DNA from: Alphaproteobacteria bacterium HGW-Alphaproteobacteria-18
Lineage (GTDB): Bacteria; Pseudomonadota; Alphaproteobacteria; Caulobacterales; Hyphomonadaceae
NCBI GenBank assembly: GCA_002841155.1
Contig: PHEH01000001.1
Span: 124,001-188,000 of the forward strand
Reading direction: 5' to 3'
DNA: 64,000 nt
Positions within the stretch are counted from its first letter, which is position 1. The number at the start of each line of letters is the position of its first letter. The notes under the pieces are model-generated. The model had not been told where the DNA came from, ran no database searches, and was given only the letters and a program-made list of their open reading frames with translations. Made by a program: the position numbers and the translations under genes. Positions 17,947 to 27,204 of this stretch are shown one piece after another.

Positions 17947-19089
17947 CTAGTATTTGCCTTCGCCGGTGGCTTCTTCCACGGTGATGCGTCCCCAGAGTAC
18001 CTTGAAGACCCAGGCCGTGTAGGCGAGCACGATCGGCAGGAAGATCGCGGTGGCGATCAGCATGATGAACAGCGTGATATGGCTCGACGAGCTGTCCCAG
18101 ACGGTGAGGCTCACCGAGGGGTTTGCGCTGCTTGGCAGGATGAAGGGGAACATCGAGGCGCCTACCGAGCCGACGATGCCCGCCGCAGCGACGCCCGAGC
18201 CCAGGAGCGCGAGCGGGGATTTGCGCCCCAGCGCCCAGAGGGCCAGGAGGCTGCCGCCGAAACCGGCGATCGGGGCGAGCAGCAGGAAGGGATATTTGAC
18301 ATAGTTGCCCATCCAGGCGCCCGCTTCGGTGATGACTTCCTTGCGGAGCGGGTTTGCCTGACCGTGGGGATCAATGTCCGACACGATGCGGTAGCCCATG
18401 CCCGACTGCCACAGCCAGATGCCGGCGAGGGCATAGAAGGCGATGACGGCGATGGCGGCCAGGCGGCCATAGCGGATGGCGCGGTCCATGACCGGCCCAT
18501 GCTCGATCTTCACCACCAGCCAGGACGCGCCGTGGACCACCAGCATGGCGACCGAGGCGAGACCGGCAAGGAGGGCGAAGGGGTTGAGCAGGCCCAGGAG
18601 GCCGCCATCATAGGTGGCGCGCATGGTCCGGTCGATGTCAAAGGGGACGCCCTGAAGCACGTTACCAAGGGCGACGCCGAAGATCAGCGCCGGGACGAAG
18701 CCGCCGATGAAGAGGGCCCAGTCCCAGTTGCGGCGCCATTGTTTGCTGGCGCGTTTGGAGCGGTATTTGAAGCCGACGGGCCGCAGGATGAGCGCGGCGA
18801 GGACCACGAACATCGCCAGGTAAAAGCCCGAGAAGCTGATGGCGTAGACATAGGGCCAGGCGGCAAAGAGCGCGCCGCCGGCGGTGATGAGCCAGACCTG
18901 ATGGCCTTCCCACATCGGGCCGATGGAGTTGATGACGAGGCGGCGCTCATCATCTGTCTTGCCGACGAAGGGCAGGAGGGTGGCGACGCCGAGGTCATAG
19001 CCATCGGTGACGGCGTAGGCGATGAAGAGCACACCGACGAGCGCCCACCAGATGACTTTCATCGTGGCATAGTCGAGAGGGATATCCAT
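17947..19089 (-). CDS. cydB: Cytochrome bd ubiquinol oxidase subunit II
   Basis: The 380-residue membrane subunit that pairs with CydA in the quinol-oxidising, high-affinity bd oxidase. It has about 8-9 hydrophobic helices. Family motifs include WWALVGVLFIAYAVTDGYDLG at the N-terminus, RRLVINSIGPMWEGHQVWLI (metal/structural site) and a C-terminal TLFIMLIATAIFLPIVLAYTAWVF. Located between cydA (12 bases upstream) and cydX (12 bases downstream) on the minus strand. Length agrees with the E. coli protein (379). Confidence 0.96.
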   Translation of the reverse strand: MDIPLDYATMKVIWWALVGVLFIAYAVTDGYDLGVATLLPFVGKTDDERRLVINSIGPMWEGHQVWLITAGGALFAAWPYVYAISFSGFYLAMFVVLAALILRPVGFKYRSKRASKQWRRNWDWALFIGGFVPALIFGVALGNVLQGVPFDIDRTMRATYDGGLLGLLNPFALLAGLASVAMLVVHGASWLVVKIEHGPVMDRAIRYGRLAAIAVIAFYALAGIWLWQSGMGYRIVSDIDPHGQANPLRKEVITEAGAWMGNYVKYPFLLLAPIAGFGGSLLALWALGRKSPLALLGSGVAAAGIVGSVGASMFPFILPSSANPSVSLTVWDSSSSHITLFIMLIATAIFLPIVLAYTAWVFKVLWGRITVEEATGEGKY

Positions 19090-19101
19090 GTTGCGTTCTC
19101 C

Positions 19102-20682
19102 TCAAACGTCGAACTGGACGGAGCGCCCGCCGGTCGGGCCTTCGCTGGTCACACCCTCAGGGAGGATGCGCCCACCGGGGCCGGCCTTGATGGCGCGAAC
19201 CATGAGGCTGATCTCGATCACCGCGAGGGTGCCGTAGATCAGGGTGAAGCCAACCATGGTCATGATGACCTGTGTGGCCGAGAGGCTGGAGACGCCCAGG
19301 AAGGTCGGCAGGACGCCGTCGATCACCCAGGGCTGGCGGCCGACTTCGGCCAGGACCCAGCCGAGTTCAGCGGCGATCCAGGGTAGCGGTATGGCGAACA
19401 GGGCCACCCGCAGGAACCATCTGGGCACCTGTCGCTTCATGCTCACGAAGAAGAAAGCGAGGGCGAAGATCCCGATGAACAGGAAGCCGAGCCCGGCCAT
19501 GATGCGGAAGGAGAAGAAGGCCATCATGACATTGGGCACGGTGTCAAAGGCGGCCTTCGAGATGGTTTCCCGATCAGCCGTCAGCGGATCTTCGACATAC
19601 CGTTTCAGGAGCAGGGCATAGCCGAGATCGTGTTTGGTGAGTTCGAAGGCTTCGCGGGCAGCGACATCGTTGGGATCGTCATTGAGCACCTGGACTGCCT
19701 GATAGGCGGTGAGGCCGTTCTCGATCCGGTCTTCGGCGATGGCGACCAGCGGCAGGATGCCTTCCACTTCGCCATCGAGCGAGCGCGTGGCGATCAGGCC
19801 GAGCACCCAGGGCATCTGGATTTCGAAATGGGTTTCGTGGTTTTTCTGGTCCGGGATGCCGATCAGCGTCAGCGGGGCAGGTGCCTCCTCTGTGTGCCAC
19901 ATGGCCTCCAGGGCGGCGAGCTTCATCTTCTGGTTATCGGTGAGGGCATAGCCGCTCTCATCCCCAAGGACGACGACAGAGACAGCCGAGAGCAGGCCAA
20001 AGCTGGCGGCGACAGCCATCGAGCGCTTGGCAAGGCCGAGATGGCGGCCCTTGAGGACATACCAGGCCGACACGCCGAGCACGAAGACCGAGGCGGTGAC
20101 ATAGCCGGCGCTGACGGTGTGGACGAATTTTGCCTGGGCGACGGGGTTGAAGATCACTTCCATGAAGTTGGTGATTTCCATCCGCATCGTCTCGGGATTG
20201 AAGTCCGAGCCGACGGGGTTCTGCATCCAGCCATTGGCGACGAGAATCCAGAGGGCCGAGAGGTTCGAGCCGAGGGCCACGAGGAAGGTGACCATCCAGT
20301 GGGCGGGGCGGGAGAGCTTGTCCCAGCCAAAGAACATGAGGCCGACCAGCGTTGCCTCAAGGAAGAAGGCCATGAGGCCTTCGATGGCCAGCGGGGCACC
20401 GAAGATGTCGCCGACATAATGGGAATAGTAGGACCAGTTGGTGCCGAACTGGAACTCCATCGTGATGCCGGTGGCGACGCCGAGCACGAAGTTGATCCCG
20501 AAGAGGGTTCCCCAGAATTTGGTGATCCGTTTCCAGACTTCCTTGCCGGTCATCACATAGGCGCCTTCCATGATCACGAGGATCATCGAGAGGCCGAGCG
20601 TGAGCGGCACGAAGAGGAAGTGATACATTGCGGTGAGAGCAAACTGCCAGCGAGACAGGTCTGCTACGAGGAGGTCGGGCAT
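19102..20682 (-). CDS. cydA: Cytochrome bd ubiquinol oxidase subunit I
   Basis: Binds hemes b558, b595 and d and oxidises quinol. The heme ligands can be seen: His21 in MYHFLFVPLTLG, His in KFVHTVSAGYVT and Met in SFRIMAGLGF. The quinol loop is of the long type (GDESGYALTDNQKMKLAALEAMW, then an extended segment), as in E. coli. I start at MPDLLVADLSRWQF (526 residues) rather than 15 codons upstream, because the family begins there and GGAG precedes it. First gene of cydABX, divergent from cydDC across 129 bases. Confidence 0.96.
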   Translation of the reverse strand: MPDLLVADLSRWQFALTAMYHFLFVPLTLGLSMILVIMEGAYVMTGKEVWKRITKFWGTLFGINFVLGVATGITMEFQFGTNWSYYSHYVGDIFGAPLAIEGLMAFFLEATLVGLMFFGWDKLSRPAHWMVTFLVALGSNLSALWILVANGWMQNPVGSDFNPETMRMEITNFMEVIFNPVAQAKFVHTVSAGYVTASVFVLGVSAWYVLKGRHLGLAKRSMAVAASFGLLSAVSVVVLGDESGYALTDNQKMKLAALEAMWHTEEAPAPLTLIGIPDQKNHETHFEIQMPWVLGLIATRSLDGEVEGILPLVAIAEDRIENGLTAYQAVQVLNDDPNDVAAREAFELTKHDLGYALLLKRYVEDPLTADRETISKAAFDTVPNVMMAFFSFRIMAGLGFLFIGIFALAFFFVSMKRQVPRWFLRVALFAIPLPWIAAELGWVLAEVGRQPWVIDGVLPTFLGVSSLSATQVIMTMVGFTLIYGTLAVIEISLMVRAIKAGPGGRILPEGVTSEGPTGGRSVQFDV

Positions 20683-20724
20683 TTTCCCAGCTCCGATTGC
20701 TATGCAGCGACATGCTGCGTATTT

Positions 20725-20748
20725 CACGAATCTCTAATGTAATTCGTG
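20725..20748. promoter_or_regulatory. Perfect inverted repeat between cydA and cydD
   Basis: CACGAAT (20725-20731) and ATTCGTG (20742-20748) are exact complements spaced by 10 bases, 43 bases upstream of the cydA start and 64 upstream of the cydD start. It is a candidate operator controlling both units. It does not match the FNR/CRP consensus (TTGAT-N4-ATCAA). A smaller repeat, GCAGC-GACAT-GCTGC, lies at 20704-20718. Confidence 0.5.
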
Positions 20749-20811
20749 GGTGAAGTCTCGCCGCGATAAGTCGCATGCGTCACTTGGAGCGTCCACAGTA
20801 CTACTACGTAG

Positions 20812-22494
20812 ATGGATGCAAAGCAGAAACAGGACCGAATGGGCGCGAAACACTGGCTAGGCCGCTGGAGTAGCGCGGCGCGTGGGCCGGCAGGACGGGC
20901 GCTGCTGATGCAAATTCTGGGGCTTCTGACCTGGGGCGGGATTGCGTTCGGGCTTGGGTACGGCATTGACCGCATGTCCAGGGGCGAGCCGGCGGGGTGG
21001 CTGTTGGGCATTGCGGCGGGCGGGGCGATCGTGCGGGCGCTGGCCGGGTGGTTGCAGGACGGGGCAGCTGCACGGGCGGGCCTGGAGATGGTCAGCGCAG
21101 CGCGCGCCGATGTGTTTGGCGCGCTCAGGACATCGGGTGCGGCGCTGTTTGAGGGCGCGGACGCAGGGACGCGCACATCCCAGGTGATTGACCGGACGGC
21201 TAGGCTCTCCGGTTATGCCGCACGGTGGCTGCCGGGCCGGCAGATGGCAGTCATCGGGCCGGTGATCGTGCTCATGATGGTGGCAACGCAGAGCTGGCTG
21301 GCCGCAGCGCTGTTGCTGATTGCGGTGATGGTGCTTCCCGCCTTCATATGGGTCACTCTCAGTGAGGTCACCGCAGTAGCGCGGGCGCAGCAGGCTTCGC
21401 TGGACCAGCTTTCCGGCGCGTTTCAGGCGCGGGCCGCGCAGGCCGGTATCATCCGGGCTTTCCGGGCGGTGACCCGCGAGACGGCCAAATTGCAGGAAGC
21501 GTCCAACGCGCTCCGCGAGCGGACCATGAAGGTGCTGCGGGTGGCTTTTCTTTCCACCGCTGTCCTTGAGTTCTTTGCGTCCATTTCTGTGGCGATGGTG
21601 GCGGTTTATGTCGGGTTCAAGCTGCTTGGGGTGTTCCCGTTCGAGACGGGCGAGACGTTGACGTTAGCCGAAGGGCTGACGATCCTGATTCTTGTGCCGG
21701 AATTTTTTGCGCCGATCCGCAAACTCTCCGCATTGCACCATGACCGGGGGGATGGCGCGGCCGCGGCGGGGGTGCTGGCGGACTGGCTGGAGAGCGGAGC
21801 AGCCAGGCCGCTGCCCGTGAGACTGCCTGCGCAGCAGGCGGCGCCGGTGATTGAGTTCCGGAACGTCTCGCTCTCGTTCGGCAATGGCGCTGGGCTTGAG
21901 GGCGTCAGCTTTTCAGTGCGGCCCGGTGAGATGGCGGCCTTGATGGGCCCCTCCGGGACCGGAAAGACGACATTGCTGAAACTGCTTTTGGGACAGGGCG
22001 CTGTGACCTCCGGAGACATATGGGTGGACGGTGTCCGGCTGGCGCCGGGGGCAAGCCTCGCAGACAGCGTGACGTGGATCAGCCAGACGCCGTGGCTGGT
22101 GGAGGGGAATATCGAGGAGAACCTGAAGGTCGCCTGCCCGGAAGCCAGCCTGGAAGCTTTGCGCGCGGCAGTGGTTGCGACAGGTCTGACGAAGGAGGCG
22201 GATGCGGCGGCGTTTCTTGCGCGCTCCCTTGGCCGGGGCGGAAGTGGGCTTTCGGGCGGTCAACGTCAACGGATCGGGTTGGCGCGGGTGATCCTCCGGG
22301 GCTCCGGGCTTCTCCTGCTCGATGAGCCGACAGCCCATCTCGATGAGGCGTCAGAAGCAGACTTTATCCGGACACTCCAGGACATTTCCCGGACACGCAC
22401 GGTCATTCTCGGGACACATTCGGACAGTTTGCGGTCAGTTTGCGACACGGTGGTGGATATCGCGGACTACCGCAGAGAGGCGGCGTCATGCTGA
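20812..22494 (+). CDS. cydD: Thiol reductant ABC exporter subunit CydD
   Basis: Half of the heterodimeric exporter of cysteine/glutathione needed to assemble cytochrome bd. The 560-residue protein has an N-terminal six-helix transmembrane domain (about 30-310) and a C-terminal ATPase with Walker A GPSGTGKTT, the Q-loop ISQTPWLVEGNIEENL typical of CydD, signature LSGGQRQR and Walker B LLLLDEPTAHLD. A second ATG at 20839 (MGAKHW) is an alternative start. Divergent from cydA and overlapping cydC by ATGCTGA. Confidence 0.93.
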   Translation: MDAKQKQDRMGAKHWLGRWSSAARGPAGRALLMQILGLLTWGGIAFGLGYGIDRMSRGEPAGWLLGIAAGGAIVRALAGWLQDGAAARAGLEMVSAARADVFGALRTSGAALFEGADAGTRTSQVIDRTARLSGYAARWLPGRQMAVIGPVIVLMMVATQSWLAAALLLIAVMVLPAFIWVTLSEVTAVARAQQASLDQLSGAFQARAAQAGIIRAFRAVTRETAKLQEASNALRERTMKVLRVAFLSTAVLEFFASISVAMVAVYVGFKLLGVFPFETGETLTLAEGLTILILVPEFFAPIRKLSALHHDRGDGAAAAGVLADWLESGAARPLPVRLPAQQAAPVIEFRNVSLSFGNGAGLEGVSFSVRPGEMAALMGPSGTGKTTLLKLLLGQGAVTSGDIWVDGVRLAPGASLADSVTWISQTPWLVEGNIEENLKVACPEASLEALRAAVVATGLTKEADAAAFLARSLGRGGSGLSGGQRQRIGLARVILRGSGLLLLDEPTAHLDEASEADFIRTLQDISRTRTVILGTHSDSLRSVCDTVVDIADYRREAASC

Positions 22495-24131
22495 AGCTCT
22501 GGTCAGCGCTCGGGGCGCCAGGACGCCTGCAATTCCTGCTCGCGATGGGACTGGCTGTGATTGCCTCTGTCTCTGGTGTGGTCCTGATGGGACTTTCAGG
22601 CTGGTTCCTTGTGGCCGGCGCGCTGGCTGGAGCGGCGGGGCTCGGTCACAGTTTCAACCATCTCTATCCGAGCGCCGGCGTTCGCGGCGCCGCCTTCACG
22701 AGGGTGATTGGCCGGTATGGCGAGCAACTGGCCGGACATGACGCGATCCTGCGTCTTTCGGCGCGGCTCAGGCCGCGTGTCTTCGATGCCGGGGCGCGCA
22801 GCCGGAGAGGGCTGTCGCCGATGGCCTCGGCGGAGCTGACGGCGCTGATCGATGACATGGATGCCGCAGAAGGCGCCTTCCTGAAAGTCGTGCTGCCGGG
22901 GATTGGCGTGGTCGCCGGATTTACGGTCGCGCTTGGCTTTGCGCTGGCAAGCGACATCGTCCTGTTCGTACTGGCGCTGCTTGCGGCAACGCTTGGAGCT
23001 GGCGCTTTGCCCTTTCTGGCCGTCAGGAGAGCAAGGCAGCAGGCCGCTACGCTGAGGGACACCGCAGAAGCGGCGCGGGGCGAGGTGGCGCGTCTTGTCG
23101 AGAATGCGACTGAGCTGGATGTGTATGGCGCGCTCTCGCGTTATGCTGGCGAGACAGAGGCGACGCTGCACGCCTGGCAGACGCAGGCCGAACAGCTGGA
23201 GAAGCCCTTCCGGGGGATATCGGCCATCCTCAGTGCGGCGGGTGTGTTGATCGCGGTGGTTGCGTTGTGGCGCGCCACAGTGACGGGCGGAGACCTGCCT
23301 CTGGCGGCAGGCACGGCGCTTGCCCTGATGGCTGCGTTTGAGGCTGCTTCGGCTATGCTCAAGGTTCTGGAATCCGCGCCGAAAGCCAGGGCGGCTTCGG
23401 GGCGGCTGGCCGGAAGGCTGGACATGGCGGGCGCTGCCTGGGACGCCGCGCAGGCGGGCGCGCGAAACATCACCAGCGTATTTCCGCTGGAAGTCCGGGG
23501 GCTGAGCGTATCGGCTGCGCCGGGCGCGCCGCTTACACCTGGGGTTAGCTTCCGTATCGACAGCGGCAGTCTCACGGAACTGACCGGCCCGTCAGGGATC
23601 GGCAAAACCACGCTCGCCGAAGCGCTGATGCGGCTGCACCCTGTTCCGGCCGGCGCCGTGACATATGGGGACGCTGAGGCGGGGCAGGTGCGTATCGCCA
23701 TGGTTCTGGAGCGTATCGCGATGAGCCCTCAGATGCCCGCCTTCCTGCCGGGCACGGTGGGCGACCAGCTGAGACTGGCAAAACCTGATGCCAGTGAAGC
23801 CGAGATGCGCGCTGCGCTGGAGGTGGCGCTGGCCGATAACTTTATCTTTGCCCGGACAGAAGGGCTGGACAGCTGGATAGGAGAAAACGGCGCCGGGTTT
23901 TCCGGCGGTGAACTGCGCCGGTTGGGGCTGGCACGGGCCATTCTTGCCAGCCCTGAGTTGCTGATTCTGGATGAGCCGTTTGCGGGACTGGATGAAACGC
24001 TGGGCGAGCGCCTGGCTGCCAGCCTGTCAGCATGGCTGGCAGGGGGCGGCAGGGCGCTGCTCGTGCTGCAACACAAATCCGACAGGGGCCGCTGGAACGC
24101 GGCACATATTCAACAGGTGGCGCTGCGCTGA
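22488..24131 (+). CDS. cydC: Thiol reductant ABC exporter subunit CydC
   Basis: Partner of CydD, 547 residues. The transmembrane half opens with RLQFLLAMGLAVIASVSGVV. The ATPase carries GPSGIGKTT (Walker A), signature FSGGELRRLGLARA and LLILDEPFAGLDE (Walker B). The D-loop region is followed by LLVLQHKSD, where His is the switch residue. The ATG at 22488 overlaps the cydD stop; the open frame extends upstream within cydD but the family profile begins here. Its 3' end lies 9 bases from that of the convergent ATP-grasp gene. Confidence 0.92.
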   Translation: MLKLWSALGAPGRLQFLLAMGLAVIASVSGVVLMGLSGWFLVAGALAGAAGLGHSFNHLYPSAGVRGAAFTRVIGRYGEQLAGHDAILRLSARLRPRVFDAGARSRRGLSPMASAELTALIDDMDAAEGAFLKVVLPGIGVVAGFTVALGFALASDIVLFVLALLAATLGAGALPFLAVRRARQQAATLRDTAEAARGEVARLVENATELDVYGALSRYAGETEATLHAWQTQAEQLEKPFRGISAILSAAGVLIAVVALWRATVTGGDLPLAAGTALALMAAFEAASAMLKVLESAPKARAASGRLAGRLDMAGAAWDAAQAGARNITSVFPLEVRGLSVSAAPGAPLTPGVSFRIDSGSLTELTGPSGIGKTTLAEALMRLHPVPAGAVTYGDAEAGQVRIAMVLERIAMSPQMPAFLPGTVGDQLRLAKPDASEAEMRAALEVALADNFIFARTEGLDSWIGENGAGFSGGELRRLGLARAILASPELLILDEPFAGLDETLGERLAASLSAWLAGGGRALLVLQHKSDRGRWNAAHIQQVALR

Positions 24132-24140
24132 AGCAGACCT

Positions 24141-25100
24141 TCAGAATACAGACTTTTCGCTGGTACTGTAGACAGTGACCAAAGCGTCCGCGAGAGCTTC
24201 AGCCAGGCGCAGATAGGCGGGCGGCACATAGCCAGCGTCCTTGCTGTCTGGCAGGGCGGGCGAGCGGCTGACGCTGATGACGAAGGGCTGGCCTTCGACT
24301 TCGACGAAATCAATCCGGCCATAGTCGAGACCGAGGCGTTTGCGCAGGTTGAGAAGGCCTTCAGGCGGGGTCCATTCTTCCAGGCTAAACGGGGATGCGG
24401 CGCGGATGATGGCGGCGCCGGATGTTTGCAGGCTGAGGAAACTCTCGTCGCCCAGGAAGTAATACTGACGCAGGACATAGCGGCCTGCATTTTCCTCAGG
24501 CAGGAATTTCTGCACGATATAGTCTGGCCCGAACCTGTCAGCGGGTACGTCGTTGATGGACGGGTAGATGCGGTAGTTTTCAAGGACGCTGCCGGCGGGC
24601 TCATGCCGCGGGGTGGGGCGGGGCTGGCCGCTGAACCTGCGGATGAAGGTGAGTGGAGACGCCGACGCGCGCGGAACCGGAGCGGCATATCCCTGATCGG
24701 CCCGCACGATGACTGGCCCTCTATAGGACGCGCCGGCCCTCAGGAGGCCATCGGCATAGTGATGCTTGCGCAGATCACTTGCCCCGGCATTGAACGTGAC
24801 CGGGTATTGGGCGGCAAAGCGCCTGTACTCTTCTGGAATAACCGGGCGGCTGAGATTCAGGAACAGAAGGTCGGCCTCAACAAAGGTCCGTGTACCCGAT
24901 AGCTCGATGACTTCGATGCCGTTGGCGCGCCATTGGTCTGCCATCAGCGCGGTCAGATGTGCGCGCTCACCGGGAGCGTGGCCGGAATTGTTCAGAATGG
25001 CGATCCGGTCGAGCGTGTGCCGGAGCGGACGCGGGCCGTAAGCTGTGCCTGATTGCCGGAGCGAGACCGGGCTTTGGTGAGGGACCGTAAGAGCGCGCAC
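24141..25100 (-). CDS. ATP-grasp-like protein of unknown function
   Basis: A 319-residue cytoplasmic protein. RIAILNNSGHAPGERAHL, NAGASDLRKHHYADGLLR and GPVIVRADQGY match, as I remember it, an uncharacterised alphaproteobacterial family with an ATP-grasp-like fold that ligates carboxylates to amines. In relatives the end of the active site reads like DYGKFDYV followed by DANRTPG, where Asp/Asn hold magnesium. Here it is DYGRIDFV followed by ISVSRSPALP, so the metal-binding Asn appears to be lost. The function may be altered. The GTG start has a clear AAGGA 8 bases upstream. Convergent with cydC. Confidence 0.6.
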   Translation of the reverse strand: MRALTVPHQSPVSLRQSGTAYGPRPLRHTLDRIAILNNSGHAPGERAHLTALMADQWRANGIEVIELSGTRTFVEADLLFLNLSRPVIPEEYRRFAAQYPVTFNAGASDLRKHHYADGLLRAGASYRGPVIVRADQGYAAPVPRASASPLTFIRRFSGQPRPTPRHEPAGSVLENYRIYPSINDVPADRFGPDYIVQKFLPEENAGRYVLRQYYFLGDESFLSLQTSGAAIIRAASPFSLEEWTPPEGLLNLRKRLGLDYGRIDFVEVEGQPFVISVSRSPALPDSKDAGYVPPAYLRLAEALADALVTVYSTSEKSVF

Positions 25101-25390
25101 GGCGTGTCCTTTCCAGCATTCTGAACTGAGCCGGGAGGAGACCCGGCAGGGATAAGACTGCGCTGGTGCAAGTTTGGCGCCAGAGGCGGGAGCGGCGGAG
25201 AAAAAATTCGTTCGGATGGTGAATTTTCAGGGCCGGTTTCTTAAGCTTTCTGGCGGGCCGGTAAGGCGGATGGGCAGTAATTGACACCAGGCATGCCAAT
25301 ATATACCGTTTCCCGCATATGGCTGCCTTGGGCCTTTACCATTTACCGGGCAGCAAACAGGGCGCCGCGCCGCCTGGGAGGGGTGTCTTT

Positions 25391-26671
25391 GTGTCTCTGA
25401 AAACTCTGATTGCCTCTCAGGTGATGCAATATGTGACAGGGGAGCGCCGGCAGGAGAACCGGCGCGCCGGCGCGGAACGGCGCCGGAAAAAGGAGGGACG
25501 GATGCACGAAGTTGAGTATTTCCATGTGGCGGGCGACCCGTATTCACATCTTGTTTTGCAGGTGCTGCCTGCGCTGGCGGCGCGCTATGATCTGGTGATC
25601 AGGCCGCGCCTGGCGCCCCCGCCCCCGGACTGGGCCGCGCCGGAGCGGCAGAAGCTGGAAGACTATGCGCGGGAGGATGCCGCGCGGCTGGCGGCGAAGG
25701 CGGGCCTGAGTTTTTCTGATCCGGGCGCGCAGCCTTCTGCGGCGCGCCTTGCGGCGGCGGAAATCGCGATCGCGGCGATTCTGGAGGCGCCCGATTTTGC
25801 GGCGAAGGCGCTGGCGATCAGCCAGGCGCTTTGGACCGGCGCGGCGTTGCCCTCGGGCGGTGTGTCTGCGGCAGCGGCGCTGGCGGAGGGGGGCGCGCGG
25901 CGCGAGAAGCTCGGCCATTATCTCGGCGGGATGCTGCACTATGAGGGCGAATGGTATTGGGGCGTTGACCGGCTGCACTATCTGGAGCGGCGCTTGCGGA
26001 GCCTTGGCGCGCAGAAGACGGGGGCGCCGGAGGCGTTCCTGTTCGTTCAGCCAGATAGTCCGCAGGCAGATGGGCGGGCGTCAGGCGGCGCGGCGAAGGA
26101 GGTGCATTTCTATCTCTCCTTCCGCAGCCCTTACACCTACATCGCCGCAGAGCGCATCCGCGCGCTGGCGCTGGCCTATGGCGCAGAGCTGAAGCTGCGC
26201 TTCGTGTTGCCGATGGTGATGCGCGGCCTGCCTGTGCCCCGGATGAAGGGGTATTACATCACGACCGATGTGGCCCGCGAGGCGCGGCGGATGGGCATTG
26301 CGTTCGGCAAGATTGCTGATCCCGTCGGCACGCCGGTAGAGCGGGGCTATTCCATTCTGCCGATGGCGATGGAAGCGGGCCTAGGGTTTGAATTCTGCCA
26401 GTCCTTCCTGAAGGGCGTGTGGGCCGAGGGGATTGATGCGGGCAGCGATGACGGGCTGAAGACGATCGTGGAGCGGGCCGGGCTGGACTGGAACGCGGCG
26501 CGGGCGCTGATCGGAGGCGATCACTGGCGCGCGGAAGCAGAGGCCAACCGCGCGGAGATGATGAACCTCGGTATCTGGGGTGTTCCGAGTTTCCGGGTGG
26601 GCGATGTGGCGACCTGGGGGCAGGACCGGATGTGGATTATTGAAGACGAATTGGCAAAGCCGGCGGAATGA
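25391..26671 (+). CDS. Tandem DSBA-like / 2-hydroxychromene-2-carboxylate isomerase-like protein
   Basis: A 426-residue protein with two thioredoxin-fold DSBA modules. The first begins at VEYFHVAGDPYSHLVLQVLPAL and the second at VHFYLSFRSPYTYIAAERIRALA and runs to WGVPSFRVGD. The second matches the glutathione-dependent 2-hydroxychromene-2-carboxylate isomerase branch (SPY-x-Y start, late GVPSF). Neither has a CxxC, so dithiol oxidoreductase activity is unlikely; GSH-dependent isomerisation of aromatic intermediates is the family's role. I start at the GTG at 25391 (VSLKTLIASQVMQYV) because GGAGGGG stands 8 bases before it; an ATG at 25502 is the alternative. Followed 19 bases on by DUF1330. 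Confidence 0.7.
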   Translation: MSLKTLIASQVMQYVTGERRQENRRAGAERRRKKEGRMHEVEYFHVAGDPYSHLVLQVLPALAARYDLVIRPRLAPPPPDWAAPERQKLEDYAREDAARLAAKAGLSFSDPGAQPSAARLAAAEIAIAAILEAPDFAAKALAISQALWTGAALPSGGVSAAAALAEGGARREKLGHYLGGMLHYEGEWYWGVDRLHYLERRLRSLGAQKTGAPEAFLFVQPDSPQADGRASGGAAKEVHFYLSFRSPYTYIAAERIRALALAYGAELKLRFVLPMVMRGLPVPRMKGYYITTDVAREARRMGIAFGKIADPVGTPVERGYSILPMAMEAGLGFEFCQSFLKGVWAEGIDAGSDDGLKTIVERAGLDWNAARALIGGDHWRAEAEANRAEMMNLGIWGVPSFRVGDVATWGQDRMWIIEDELAKPAE

Positions 26672-26690
26672 TCCGCTCAGGGAGGAAATG

Positions 26691-27146
26691 ATGCAGGTTA
26701 TCAACGAAGTTTTCCCGACAGACCCAGTGCAGGTTCAGGAACTGATGAAGCCTGGGCCGGAGGGGCCGATCTTCATGGTCAATCTGCTGAAGTTCAAGGA
26801 GCGGGCCGAATATGAAGACGGACGCGCCACCGACATGACGGGACGTGAAGCCTATATGATCTACGGGCGCACGGTGATGGAGATTCTGCCGAAGTTTGGC
26901 GGCAAGGCGGTTTTTGCCGGGGATGTGACCTTCCTCTCGCTGGGCAAGGCCGAGGAGTTGTGGGACGAGGTGGCTATCGGGATGTATCCGGCGCGCGGCG
27001 ATATGGTGCGGATGTCGATGTCTCCGGAATGGCAGGCGGCGGCGGTTCACCGCACGGCGGGCCTGAAAGGGCAGTTGAACATCGAAACCGTGCTGCCACC
27101 TGCGATGAAAGACGTTCTGCTGTCACAAATGGGCTTGAAGGCATAG
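26691..27146 (+). CDS. DUF1330 family protein
   Basis: A 151-residue cytoplasmic protein of the dimeric alpha/beta-barrel type. GPIFMVNLLKFKERAEYEDG, then REAYMIYGRTVMEILPKFGGKAVFAGD fits DUF1330, and WQAAAVHRTAGLKGQLNIET fits its C-terminus. Biochemical role unknown. GGAGG ends 5 bases before the ATG at 26691; a second ATG lies one codon earlier. Probably cotranscribed with the DSBA-type gene, and followed 58 bases later by a TetR gene. Confidence 0.78.
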   Translation: MQVINEVFPTDPVQVQELMKPGPEGPIFMVNLLKFKERAEYEDGRATDMTGREAYMIYGRTVMEILPKFGGKAVFAGDVTFLSLGKAEELWDEVAIGMYPARGDMVRMSMSPEWQAAAVHRTAGLKGQLNIETVLPPAMKDVLLSQMGLKA

Positions 27147-27204
27147 GCAGCGGCCGACTTAACCGCTATTAAGCGACAGGAAATTGGCCTTGCAAGGAAG
27201 TGGA

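Noticed and set aside
17002-19386. A 794-codon open frame on the plus strand
   Set aside because: It runs antisense across the hypothetical gene, cydX and most of cydB, and its translation is low-complexity Gly/Glu/Asp-rich with no domain. It is a shadow frame of GC-rich genes.
25281-25305. Promoter-like TTGACA and TATATA before the DSBA-type gene
   Set aside because: The spacing is 13 bases, too short for a sigma-70 promoter; a different element is more likely.
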